Assembly: GCA_030831585.1 (NCBI GenBank)
Contig: JAURKV010000087.1
Coordinates: 1-48,707, forward strand
Direction: 5' to 3'
Source of the DNA: Ramlibacter sp.
GTDB taxonomy: Bacteria; Pseudomonadota; Gammaproteobacteria; Burkholderiales; Burkholderiaceae_C
Length of the DNA: 48,707 bases
Shown: positions 18,588 to 27,372 of the stretch, piece after piece
Numbering within the stretch: the first letter of the stretch is position 1
Layout: the number at the start of each line of letters is the position of its first letter
Translations under genes and position numbers: made by a program
Notes under the pieces: model-generated
Seen by the model: only the letters and a program-made list of their open reading frames with translations
The model's database searches: none
What the model was told of the DNA's origin: nothing

Positions 18588-21500
18588 GCCGCCCCTCGCA
18601 GGCGCTTGAACAGGCGCCGGAAGAACGCCAGCACATCGTCCACATAGGTGAACACCACCGGAATCACCAGCAGGCTCAGCACGGTGGAGGTGATCAGGCC
18701 GCCGATCACCGCGATCGCCATCGGCGAACGAAAGCTCGGGTCTGCTGTGCCCCAGCCGATGGCAATCGGCAGCATGCCCGCGCCCATGGCGATGGTGGTC
18801 ATGATGATGGGCCGCGCCCGCTTGTGGCAAGCGTCCATCAGCGCGTCGAAGCGCGAGAGGCCCTGATCGCGGCGCGCAACGATGGCGTACTCGACCAGCA
18901 AGATGGAGTTCTTGGTCGCAATGCCCATGAGCATGATCAGCCCGATGAGGGAGGGCATCGAGAACGACTTTTGCGCCAACAGCAGGCCGACAAACGCGCC
19001 GCCCAGCGCCAGCGGCAGCGCCGCCAGAATGGTGACCGGGTGGAGGAAATCCTTGAACAGCAGCACCAGCACGATGTAGATGCACAGCACGCCGGTGAGC
19101 ATGGCCAGGCCGAAGCTGGCGAACAGCTCGCCCATCACCTCGGCGTCGCCCACCTCGACCACTTTCACGCCGGCGGGCAGCTGGCGGATGGCGGGCAGCT
19201 CCTGCACCCGTTCGGTGACCTCGCCCAGCGGCAGTCCGGAGAGCTCGACCTCGAAGGTGATGTTGCGCGAGCGGTCGTAGCGGTCGATGAGGGCCGGGCC
19301 GCCCGAGAGCTCGAGCGTCGTGACCTGCCCCAGCATCACCGGCCCGCGGCTGCCCGGCACCGTGAGGCGCTCGAGCACCGACAGGTCGCGTCGGGCTTCA
19401 TCTTCCAGTTTGACCACGATGGGCACCTGGCGCTGCGCGAGGTTCAGCTTGGGCAGCTGCGCGTCGTAGTCGCCCATGGTGGCAATGCGCAGCGTCTCGC
19501 TGATGGCGGCGCTGGTCACGCCCAGATCGGCGGCGCGGGTGAAGTCGGGCCGGGCCACGATCTCGGGCCGTATCAGGCTGGCGCTCGAAGCCACGCTGCC
19601 CAGGCCTGGGATGGTGCGCAGGTCGCGCTCTACGGCGCGAGCGGCGGTGGCCAGGGCCTGCGGGTCCTCGCCGGTGAGCACCAGAACATACTTTTCGCCT
19701 GAGCCGCCCAGGCCGACTTTGCTGCGAATGCCTGGCACGCCCTCGAGCGCCTGTCGGATGTTGTTCTCGATCGGCTGCTTGCGCGGACGACTGCCACGCT
19801 CGGCCAATTGGATGGTGAGCGTGGCTTTACGTACCTCGGCGGCGCCCGCCGAGGTGAAGGGGTCGCCGCCGGCGCTACCGCCGCCGATGGTGGTGTAGAC
19901 GCTCTTCACATGCGCCACGCCCATGAGGCGTTGGCGCGCAATCTCGGCCACCTCCTTGGTTTGCGTGAGGGTAGAGCCCGGCGGGAGCTCGAGGTAGACC
20001 TGGGTCTGGGAGTTGTCGTCCGGCGGGATGAAGCCGGTGGGTAAGAGCGGAATGAGCGCGATCGAGCCGATGAAGAAGAGGAACGAGAGCGCCATGGTGA
20101 CGACCCGGTGCTTCATGCACCAGCGCGCTGCTACTAGGTAGGCTCGCATCCAGCCGGGGTCGCTGCCACCGTGTACCACTGGCCGAAGCAGGTAGGCGGC
20201 CATCATCGGGGTGAGCACACGGGCCACCACCAGGGAGGCGAAGACCGCCAATGCCGCGGTCCAGCCGAACTGCTTGAAGAACTTGCCGGCGATGCCGCTC
20301 ATGAAGGCGGTGGGCAGAAAGACTGCGACCAGGGTGAAGGTGGTGGCGATGACCGCCAGGCCGATTTCGTCGGCCGCCTCCATCGCTGCTTGGTAAGGGC
20401 TCTTGCCCATACGCAGGTGACGCACGATGTTCTCGACCTCGACGATCGCGTCGTCGACCAGGATGCCCACCACCAATGAGAGCGCCAGCAGCGTGACGAC
20501 GTTGATCGAAAAACCCAGCAAGTACATGCCGATGAAGGCAGGGATAGCCGACATCGGCAGTGCCACCGCCGAAACAAAGGTGGCGCGGGCATCGCGCAGG
20601 AACAGCCAGACCACCAGCACCGCCAAGATGGCGCCCTCGTACAGCAGCTTGAGCGAACCGTCGTACTCCTCCTCCACCGGGGTGACGAAGTCGAAGGCCT
20701 GGGTCAGGGTCAGGTCCGGGTGGGCGACCTGAAGCGCCTCCAGTGCCCGGCGCACGCCCTGACCCACCTCCACCTCACTCTCGCCCCGGCTGCGGGCCAC
20801 TTCGAAGCCGACCACCGGTTTGCCGTCGAGCATGGCGGCGGCGCGCGGCTCGGCGAACGTATCCCGGACGGTGGCCACGTCCTGCAACTCGACACGGCGG
20901 TTGCCCGAAAGCGCAATCTCGATCCGGCCAATCTCCTGAGCGGAGCGCACGGTGGCCAGGGTGCGTACGGGTTGTTCGCCGCCGCCGAGGTCGGTGCGGC
21001 CGCCGGTGCTTTCGAGCTGCATCTGGCGCAGCGCCCGGGAGACCTCGGCCGCGGTCACGCCCAGGGCCTGCAGTCGCTGCGGGTCGAGCGCGACCTGCAC
21101 GATGCGGTTGACGCCACCGACCCGGGTGACCGCGCCCACGCCCTTGACCGCCAGCAGCTTGCGCGAGATCTCGTTGTCGACAAACCAAGACAGGGCCTCG
21201 TCGTCCATGCTGGGGGAGGCGATGGCGTAGGCCAGTACCGGCTGGCCGGCGAGGTTGAGCTTGCTGATGACCGGGTCGCGCAGGTCTGCGGGCAGGTCGG
21301 CGCGGATGCCGGCTACCGCGGAGCGCACATCGTCGACCGCCTCTTGCACCGGTTTTTCGAGGCGGAACTCGGCGATCAGGGTGGCGGTGCCGTCCTGGGC
21401 CTTGGTGGTGATGTGCTTGAGGCCCTGGATGGTGGCCAGGGCGTTCTCGATCTTGCGGGCGACGTCGGTTTCCATCTGCCCGGGCGAGGCGCCCGGCAGC

Positions 21501-21649
21501 ACGGCGGTCACGCTGACCGTGGGCAGGTCGATGTCGGGGAAGTTCTGCACCTTCATCGCCTTGAAGCCGAGAAGGCCGGCGAAAGTCAGGAGCACGAACA
21601 GCATCACGGCCGCAATCGGGTTGCGGATGGACCAGGCGGAGACGTTCAT
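18584..21649 (-). CDS. RND/HAE1-family multidrug efflux inner-membrane transporter
   Basis: MNVSAWSIRNPIAAVMLFVLLTFAGLLGFKAM; RND motifs incl. GILVDDAIVEVENIVRHL. Confidence 0.95.
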   Translation of the reverse strand: MNVSAWSIRNPIAAVMLFVLLTFAGLLGFKAMKVQNFPDIDLPTVSVTAVLPGASPGQMETDVARKIENALATIQGLKHITTKAQDGTATLIAEFRLEKPVQEAVDDVRSAVAGIRADLPADLRDPVISKLNLAGQPVLAYAIASPSMDDEALSWFVDNEISRKLLAVKGVGAVTRVGGVNRIVQVALDPQRLQALGVTAAEVSRALRQMQLESTGGRTDLGGGEQPVRTLATVRSAQEIGRIEIALSGNRRVELQDVATVRDTFAEPRAAAMLDGKPVVGFEVARSRGESEVEVGQGVRRALEALQVAHPDLTLTQAFDFVTPVEEEYDGSLKLLYEGAILAVLVVWLFLRDARATFVSAVALPMSAIPAFIGMYLLGFSINVVTLLALSLVVGILVDDAIVEVENIVRHLRMGKSPYQAAMEAADEIGLAVIATTFTLVAVFLPTAFMSGIAGKFFKQFGWTAALAVFASLVVARVLTPMMAAYLLRPVVHGGSDPGWMRAYLVAARWCMKHRVVTMALSFLFFIGSIALIPLLPTGFIPPDDNSQTQVYLELPPGSTLTQTKEVAEIARQRLMGVAHVKSVYTTIGGGSAGGDPFTSAGAAEVRKATLTIQLAERGSRPRKQPIENNIRQALEGVPGIRSKVGLGGSGEKYVLVLTGEDPQALATAARAVERDLRTIPGLGSVASSASLIRPEIVARPDFTRAADLGVTSAAISETLRIATMGDYDAQLPKLNLAQRQVPIVVKLEDEARRDLSVLERLTVPGSRGPVMLGQVTTLELSGGPALIDRYDRSRNITFEVELSGLPLGEVTERVQELPAIRQLPAGVKVVEVGDAEVMGELFASFGLAMLTGVLCIYIVLVLLFKDFLHPVTILAALPLALGGAFVGLLLAQKSFSMPSLIGLIMLMGIATKNSILLVEYAIVARRDQGLSRFDALMDACHKRARPIIMTTIAMGAGMLPIAIGWGTADPSFRSPMAIAVIGGLITSTVLSLLVIPVVFTYVDDVLAFFRRLFKRLRGAA

Positions 21650-21668
21650 CGCGAGAGGCTCCGGCGGG

Positions 21669-22937
21669 TCACTTGGACGCGGCCGACGGAGCGGCGCGCG
21701 GCGGGCTTGGCGGCGCGCTGGCGCGTGCGGCGGAGGCCGGAGCGGGGGTGGTGGCGCTCGCGGGCACGGGCACAGATGCCGAGGCTGCCGCCGGAGCCAC
21801 CCGAACCAGATCACCGTCGGAGAGGAAGCTGCCGCCCGAAGCAACGATACGGGCGCTGGCGTCGAGTCCGCTGGTGACCTCGACCCGGTCGCCGACCATG
21901 CGGCCCACCTGCACCTTGACGGCGGCGACCCGGTCGCCCTCGCCCAGGCGCATCACGTAGCTGAAGCCATCGCGCACCACCAGCGCGGTCTGTGGCACGG
22001 TGAGCGCGTTGCTGGCGCCCAGCTGGAACTCGCCGCGGGCGAACATGCCGGCCATGGCGCGCGCCGGCTGGCCCGGCGTCGCCACCGGGGTCACGTCGAC
22101 ATAGACCAGGCCGTTGCGGGTCTGCGGGTCGACCGTAGGGCCGATGGTGCGCACTCGGCCGCGCAGCTGCGTGCCGGAGGCGGCGATGACGGTGGCCTGC
22201 GTGCCTGGGCCGATCCGCCCCAGCTCGGCGCTGGTGACCTCGGCGCGCCACTCCAGCCGCCCCTGGCGGATCAGGCGGAACAGCTCGGTGCCATTGCCCA
22301 CCACTGCGCCGACGGTGGCGTTGCGCGCGGAGATGATGCCGTCGTCGGGCGCGAGCACCCGCGACTGGGACAGGCGCACCGCCTGGGACTCGTAGTTGGC
22401 CCGTGCCGCCTGGACCCGGGCTTGGGCCGTTTTTTCCGCGGTGAGGTACTGGTTGATTTGCGACGCTGACATCGCGCCCGAGGGCTGCAGCACCCGGGCC
22501 CGCTCGGCGTTGGCGGCGGCCTCTGCAGCAGCGGCCTCAGCCTCGGCCACCGAAGCGCGGGCTTGGGCTGCGGCTGCGTCCAGGCTCTCGGTGGCGAACA
22601 CCGCCAGGACCTGGCCCTTCTTGACCACATCCCCGACGCTGGCGCGCACTTCGACCAGGCGCTGCCCGCCGGCCTCGGAGCCAATGCTGGCCTCCTGCCA
22701 GGCCGCCAGGCTGCCGTTGGCCGCCAGTGCAATCGGCACGCTGCCACGCTGGGGCATGACCGCGCTCACGGTGAGCGCAGGCCGGGGGGCGGACGCGCCC
22801 GCTTTCTTGTCCTGGGCGGTGGCCAGGAAAGCGGCGGCCGTCGCAGCCAAGCCGGCGGCACCGAGCACCAGCAGACGACGGGCGCGGGGGCGTGAGAAGG
22901 CGTTGGAGCTGGCGTTGAAGAAGGACTCGGGTTTCAT
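21669..22937 (-). CDS. RND efflux periplasmic adaptor (membrane fusion protein)
   Basis: VSAVMPQRGSVPIALAANGSLAAWQEASIGSEAGGQRLVEVRASVGDVVKKGQVLAVF; coiled-coil; beta-barrel; Ala/Pro tail. Confidence 0.92.
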   Translation of the reverse strand: MKPESFFNASSNAFSRPRARRLLVLGAAGLAATAAAFLATAQDKKAGASAPRPALTVSAVMPQRGSVPIALAANGSLAAWQEASIGSEAGGQRLVEVRASVGDVVKKGQVLAVFATESLDAAAAQARASVAEAEAAAAEAAANAERARVLQPSGAMSASQINQYLTAEKTAQARVQAARANYESQAVRLSQSRVLAPDDGIISARNATVGAVVGNGTELFRLIRQGRLEWRAEVTSAELGRIGPGTQATVIAASGTQLRGRVRTIGPTVDPQTRNGLVYVDVTPVATPGQPARAMAGMFARGEFQLGASNALTVPQTALVVRDGFSYVMRLGEGDRVAAVKVQVGRMVGDRVEVTSGLDASARIVASGGSFLSDGDLVRVAPAAASASVPVPASATTPAPASAARASAPPSPPRAAPSAASK

Positions 22938-22996
22938 GGGCGGGTGCGGGAGATTCGGCATGTGGGGTTCCGGGCAGGCGACGCTCAAGCCTGAGG

Positions 22997-24520
22997 TCAA
23001 GGCTTGGACGGCGCCAAAGCAGAAGCAGGCGAGGGCGATGCAGCGGTTCTGGCCGGTGCTGCGGGTGCCGGCTCCCAGCCGCCACCAGCGGCGCGGTACA
23101 GGGCGATCCAGCCGTCCTGCATCTCACGTTGCAACTGCACCAGGGCGGTTTCGGCGGCCAGCAAGTTGCGGCGAGCGTCCTCCAGCTCGACCAAGCTGGC
23201 CAGGCCGTTGCGGTGTCGGGTCTCGGTGGCCTCAAAGGAGGCGCGGTAGCCCTCCGCGGCGGCGCGGGCATCCGCGCTGCGGCCGCGCGCGGCCTCCAGT
23301 GCCAGCAGGGCCTGCTCCACCTCCTGGACCGCACGGCGGGTCTGTGCCTGGTAGTGCGAGACCGCCTCCTCGTAGCGGGCCTGGGCCGCTTCGACATGGG
23401 CCACTCGCCGTCCGGCGTCGAAGATGGGCAGGGTGAGACTGAGTGGGCCCAGCGACCAGGTCTGGGCGTTGGTTTCACTGCCGGACATGCGCACGCCGCC
23501 AGCGGCGACGCTGCCGCCCAGGGTCAGTCGGGGGTAGCGGTCGGCCTGGGCCGCGCCGATGTCGGCGGCGGCGGCGGCCACTGAGCGTTCGGCCTGGAAC
23601 AGGTCCGGCCGCTGCGCCAGCACCTGGGCCGGTACGGACGACACCGCGAACAGGGGCGCGCTGGCCAGCGCGGTCATGGCTGCGACCGGGGCGACCGGCA
23701 CCGGCTCGGCCTGGCGCGCCAGGCGCGCGCGCAAGGCCTCGGGCGACTGCGACGTCATGGCCGCCAGGGCCTGCTGCTGGCTGTCGCACTGCGCCTGCTG
23801 CTGGCGCAGGCGGGCGGCGGCCTCGGCGGCGCTGGCGCGGGCCAGGGCGGCGGTGGCCGGCGCGGTAAAGCCGGCGGCTGCCGAGGCCTGCACCAACCGC
23901 GCCGTCTCGGTGCGGGAGGCCGCGTCTCGCACGGCCAGTGCGCGCTGGCTTTCACAGTTGCGCCAGCCCAGGTAGGCCGAGGCCGTCTCGGCGGCCACGC
24001 TGACCCGGGCCTCGTGCCAGCTGGCATCGGCCGCGGCCAGCCGGGCGTCGGCTGCTTCGCGACTGGCGCGGCCGGCGCCGAACAGGTCGATCTCCCAACT
24101 GGCTTGCAGGCCTGCCTGGGCCACTGTGCTGGCCGGCAGCAGGAGGTTGGTGTTGCTTCGGGTGGCCGAGACGCTGCCGTCTACCCGCGGCTGAATGGCG
24201 GCGCCCGCTGCCACCCGCGTGGCGCGGGCCTGGACCAGACGGCTGCGGGCAGAGGCCAGGCTGGGCGAGGCTTGCTGCGCCGCGTCGATCAGTTCAGACA
24301 GCAGTGGGTCGTTCCACTGTTTCCACCAGGCAGACAACTGGCCGACCTGGCCGCCATGGGGCATGGGCGGCAGCTCGGTTTGCCACCGTGCGGGCGGGCT
24401 GACTGCTGCAGGTGGGCCGGGCGGAGTGAACGAGGCGCAGCCTGAAAGAGCCGCGCCCAGTGCGGCGGACAGCGCTGCGTAGTGCGCGAGGGTGGCGGCG
24501 CCGGGGCGTCGAAGGGTCAT
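22997..24520 (-). CDS. NodT/TolC-family outer-membrane efflux lipoprotein
   Basis: ALSGCASFTPPGPP lipobox; ASWEIDLFGAGRASREAADARL; RPDLFQAERSVAAAAADIGAAQADRYP. Confidence 0.93.
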   Translation of the reverse strand: MTLRRPGAATLAHYAALSAALGAALSGCASFTPPGPPAAVSPPARWQTELPPMPHGGQVGQLSAWWKQWNDPLLSELIDAAQQASPSLASARSRLVQARATRVAAGAAIQPRVDGSVSATRSNTNLLLPASTVAQAGLQASWEIDLFGAGRASREAADARLAAADASWHEARVSVAAETASAYLGWRNCESQRALAVRDAASRTETARLVQASAAAGFTAPATAALARASAAEAAARLRQQQAQCDSQQQALAAMTSQSPEALRARLARQAEPVPVAPVAAMTALASAPLFAVSSVPAQVLAQRPDLFQAERSVAAAAADIGAAQADRYPRLTLGGSVAAGGVRMSGSETNAQTWSLGPLSLTLPIFDAGRRVAHVEAAQARYEEAVSHYQAQTRRAVQEVEQALLALEAARGRSADARAAAEGYRASFEATETRHRNGLASLVELEDARRNLLAAETALVQLQREMQDGWIALYRAAGGGWEPAPAAPARTAASPSPASALAPSKP

Positions 24521-24543
24521 GGGGTGCGGATTATTCGGGGGAA

Positions 24544-27372
24544 TCAGGCGATTGTGTGTGTGGCACTTCCGGCCTGCACATCGAAGACCGCTTGCCAGAG
24601 GGCCAGCACCGCCGCTTGGTCGGTAGCGAGCTGGGCCTGTGGCACTTGGGTGGGGCGTTCGTTGAGGCGCGCCTCGTGCTGGGCGCGGCGCAGGTTGCGA
24701 TAGGCGTCGGCGGCGGCCCGGCCCACGCCCACTGGCAGCAGCCCTTCGGCCTCGGCGCGCTGCAGGAGGGCAATGTTGCCGACGTTGGGCACGAGTTCCG
24801 GGTGACGCCTGGCCTGGGCCAGCACCAGGAATTGCACCGCAAACTCGGCGTCGACCATCCCGCCTGCGCTGTGCTTGACGTCGAACAGGCCCTCCGGCAC
24901 CGGCCGCGCCTGGGCCACCCGCTTGCGCATGCCGACGATCTCGGCCCGCAGCGCGTTCTCGTCGCGGTCAGCGGTGATCACTGCCTCCCTCACCGCGTCA
25001 AAGCGCGCCGCCAGCGCGGCCTCGCCCATGACGAAGCGGGCCCGTGTCATGGCCTGGTGCTCCCAGGTCCAGGCGGTGTTGCTGCCCCGGTTTTGCTGGT
25101 AGTCGGCATAGGCGCCGATGCGGGTCACCAGCAGGCCGGAGTTGCCATTGGGGCGCAGCGCGGTGTCGATCTCATAGAGCTCGCCCTCGCCGGTCTTGGT
25201 GGTGAGCCAGTTGATCAGTTTGCGGGCGAAGCCGGCGTAGACCTCGGGCGCGTTTTCGTCTTCGTCGTCGTAGACGAAGACGATGTCCAGGTCGCTGCCG
25301 TAGCCCAGCTCCTTGCCGCCGAGCTTGCCGTAGGCGATGACCGCGAAGCGGGGCACCTCGCGGTGCCGATGGCGCAGACGGGCCCAGCACCAGCGGGCGG
25401 TGATGCGCAGTACCGCGTCGGCCAGTGCGCTCAGGTCGTCGGCCACCTGTTCCACCGTGAGGCAGCCCTCGGTGTCCCGGGCCAGAGTGCGGAACACCTC
25501 GCCGTGGTGGGCGCGCCGCAGCAGGTCCAGGAGGGCCTCCTCGTCGTCCTGACCGGTGCGGGCCAGCGCGATCCGGCGCTGCTCGAGCTCTTGCTCGAAG
25601 ACCTCGGGGTCGAAGCGTTCCTCGAGCAGGCGTTCGCCGGCCAGCTCGTCAATGACGCCAGGGTGCTTGAGCAGGTAGCGCGCCGGCCACTTGGCGGCGC
25701 CCAGCACCCGCAGCAGGCGCTCGTGCACCGCGGGCCGCTCGACCAGCAAGGCCAGGTAGCTTTCGCGGCGCAGCAGCGGCTCGATCCAGTCAGCCATGCG
25801 CAGGGCCGCCTCTTCGGTGACCCGGCCTTCCAGCAGCCACTGGGCGGTACGCGCCACCAGACGGGCGAGCCGGGACCGCGCGTCGTCCCGCAGGGCCAGC
25901 ACCCGCGGGTGTTCGCGCCAGGCGGCGATCCGCAGGGCCAGTTGGGGGGGCAGTTGCCGGGCGATGGCATCGAGGTCGATGTCGGCGCCGGCGACGGCGC
26001 CATGGGCGCCCTCGCCACCAGGGGTCACCCGGCAGCCCTTGCAATCGTCCGAGGGGCCCAAAAGGGTGTCGAACTCCTGGGCCACCAGCTCACGGTGGGC
26101 ATCCAGGGCGCTGAGGAAGTCGCGGCAATGGTCAAAGCCCATGGTTCGGGCGATCCAGGCCAGGTCACAGCCGGCGCCGCCGCCCTCCGGCATGTTGGCG
26201 GCATCCGCGCACGGATCGTCGCTGCAGTCCGTGGGCAGAACATGGGTCTGCTGGTCGTCCAGGTACTGGATGCGGTGCTCGACCCGGCGCAGAAAGACAT
26301 AGGCCTGTGCCAGCGCCTGGGCCGTCTCCGCGGGCATCAGTCCGGCGGCGGCCAGGCGGGGCAGGGCGTCGAGGGTGGGGCGAGTCCGCAGCTCCGGGAA
26401 CTGCCCGCCGCGCACCACCTGCAGCAGTTGCACGATGAACTCGATTTCGCGAATTCCCCCGCGCGAGAGCTTGACGTCATTGGCTCGCTCGGGCCGACCG
26501 GCACTTCGCCGACTGGCATGCTCACGGATCTGCCGGTGCAGGCTGCGCAAGGACTCGAACACGCCGTAGTCCAGGTAGCGACGGAAGACGAATGGCAGCA
26601 CCACCCCGCGCAGGGCCCGCGCGCTGCCGTCCACCACCGCCGCGCGCGGTGCAACCACGCGGCTCTTGAGCCAGGCAAAGCGCTCCCACTCGCGCCCCTG
26701 CACCTGCAGGTAGTCCTCTAGCGCCCCCAGGGGCACCGCCGGCGGCCCGGAGTTGCCGTGGGGCCGCAGCGCCAGATCGATGCGAAACACAAAGCCGTGT
26801 TCGGTGACATCGGCCACCAAGGCGTGGATTCGCTTGACGCATCGGGCGAAGTATTCATGGTTGGAGATTCGCCCGCGGCCCGCTTCGTCCCCCGCGGTTT
26901 CGCCGTCTTCCTCGTACAGGTAGATCAGGTCGATGTCACTTGAGACATTGAGCTCGCGCGCGCCCAGCTTGCCCATGCCCACCACCCAGAGGCGGGCGCG
27001 GCCTCCGCCGGCAGCCACTGGCATGCCGTGTACGGCATCGAGCTGCCCGAAGGCCTCCTCGCAGGCGCGGTCCAGTGCGATCTCGGCCAGCGCGGTGACG
27101 GTTTGGGTGACATCGGCCAGCGGCGCTCCCTGCTCGCAGTCGAGGGTCGCCAGGCGCTCCAGCACCAGTTGTCGCAGCACGCGCAGCGCAGCGCCGGTGT
27201 CGTGGCCGCGGTTGCGCAGCCCTTCGTAGGTGGCCGCCATGCCGGCGCTCGTGGGCACACCCGCCGGCAGCAGACCCAGCTCCTGCGCGTAGCGCCGCCG
27301 CAGGCGCTGAACAAAGCGCGAGCGGCCTGCCAGCCCGGGGGTGATAATTCCTGCTACTTGCTGTGTTTCCAT
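24544..27372 (-). CDS. glnE: Bifunctional glutamine synthetase adenylyltransferase/adenylyl-removing enzyme
   Basis: VVGMGKLGARELNVSSDIDLIYLYE and VIAYGKLGGKELGYGSDLDIVFVYDDEDE duplicated nucleotidyltransferase motifs; 942 aa from METQQVAG. Confidence 0.96.
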   Translation of the reverse strand: METQQVAGIITPGLAGRSRFVQRLRRRYAQELGLLPAGVPTSAGMAATYEGLRNRGHDTGAALRVLRQLVLERLATLDCEQGAPLADVTQTVTALAEIALDRACEEAFGQLDAVHGMPVAAGGGRARLWVVGMGKLGARELNVSSDIDLIYLYEEDGETAGDEAGRGRISNHEYFARCVKRIHALVADVTEHGFVFRIDLALRPHGNSGPPAVPLGALEDYLQVQGREWERFAWLKSRVVAPRAAVVDGSARALRGVVLPFVFRRYLDYGVFESLRSLHRQIREHASRRSAGRPERANDVKLSRGGIREIEFIVQLLQVVRGGQFPELRTRPTLDALPRLAAAGLMPAETAQALAQAYVFLRRVEHRIQYLDDQQTHVLPTDCSDDPCADAANMPEGGGAGCDLAWIARTMGFDHCRDFLSALDAHRELVAQEFDTLLGPSDDCKGCRVTPGGEGAHGAVAGADIDLDAIARQLPPQLALRIAAWREHPRVLALRDDARSRLARLVARTAQWLLEGRVTEEAALRMADWIEPLLRRESYLALLVERPAVHERLLRVLGAAKWPARYLLKHPGVIDELAGERLLEERFDPEVFEQELEQRRIALARTGQDDEEALLDLLRRAHHGEVFRTLARDTEGCLTVEQVADDLSALADAVLRITARWCWARLRHRHREVPRFAVIAYGKLGGKELGYGSDLDIVFVYDDEDENAPEVYAGFARKLINWLTTKTGEGELYEIDTALRPNGNSGLLVTRIGAYADYQQNRGSNTAWTWEHQAMTRARFVMGEAALAARFDAVREAVITADRDENALRAEIVGMRKRVAQARPVPEGLFDVKHSAGGMVDAEFAVQFLVLAQARRHPELVPNVGNIALLQRAEAEGLLPVGVGRAAADAYRNLRRAQHEARLNERPTQVPQAQLATDQAAVLALWQAVFDVQAGSATHTIA
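27343..27348 (+). promoter_or_regulatory. Candidate -10 (GATAAT) for the yhdP-like gene, located inside the 5' end of glnE
   Basis: GATAAT in otherwise GC-rich DNA 23 nt before the ATG at 27371; no convincing -35. Confidence 0.3.

Noticed and set aside
20720-21877. 385-aa ORF antisense to the RND transporter
   Set aside because: No protein-like motifs; overlaps conserved RND coding sequence.
24460-26721. 753-aa ORF antisense to glnE
   Set aside because: Mirror of GC3-rich glnE codons; no domain, no plausible start context.
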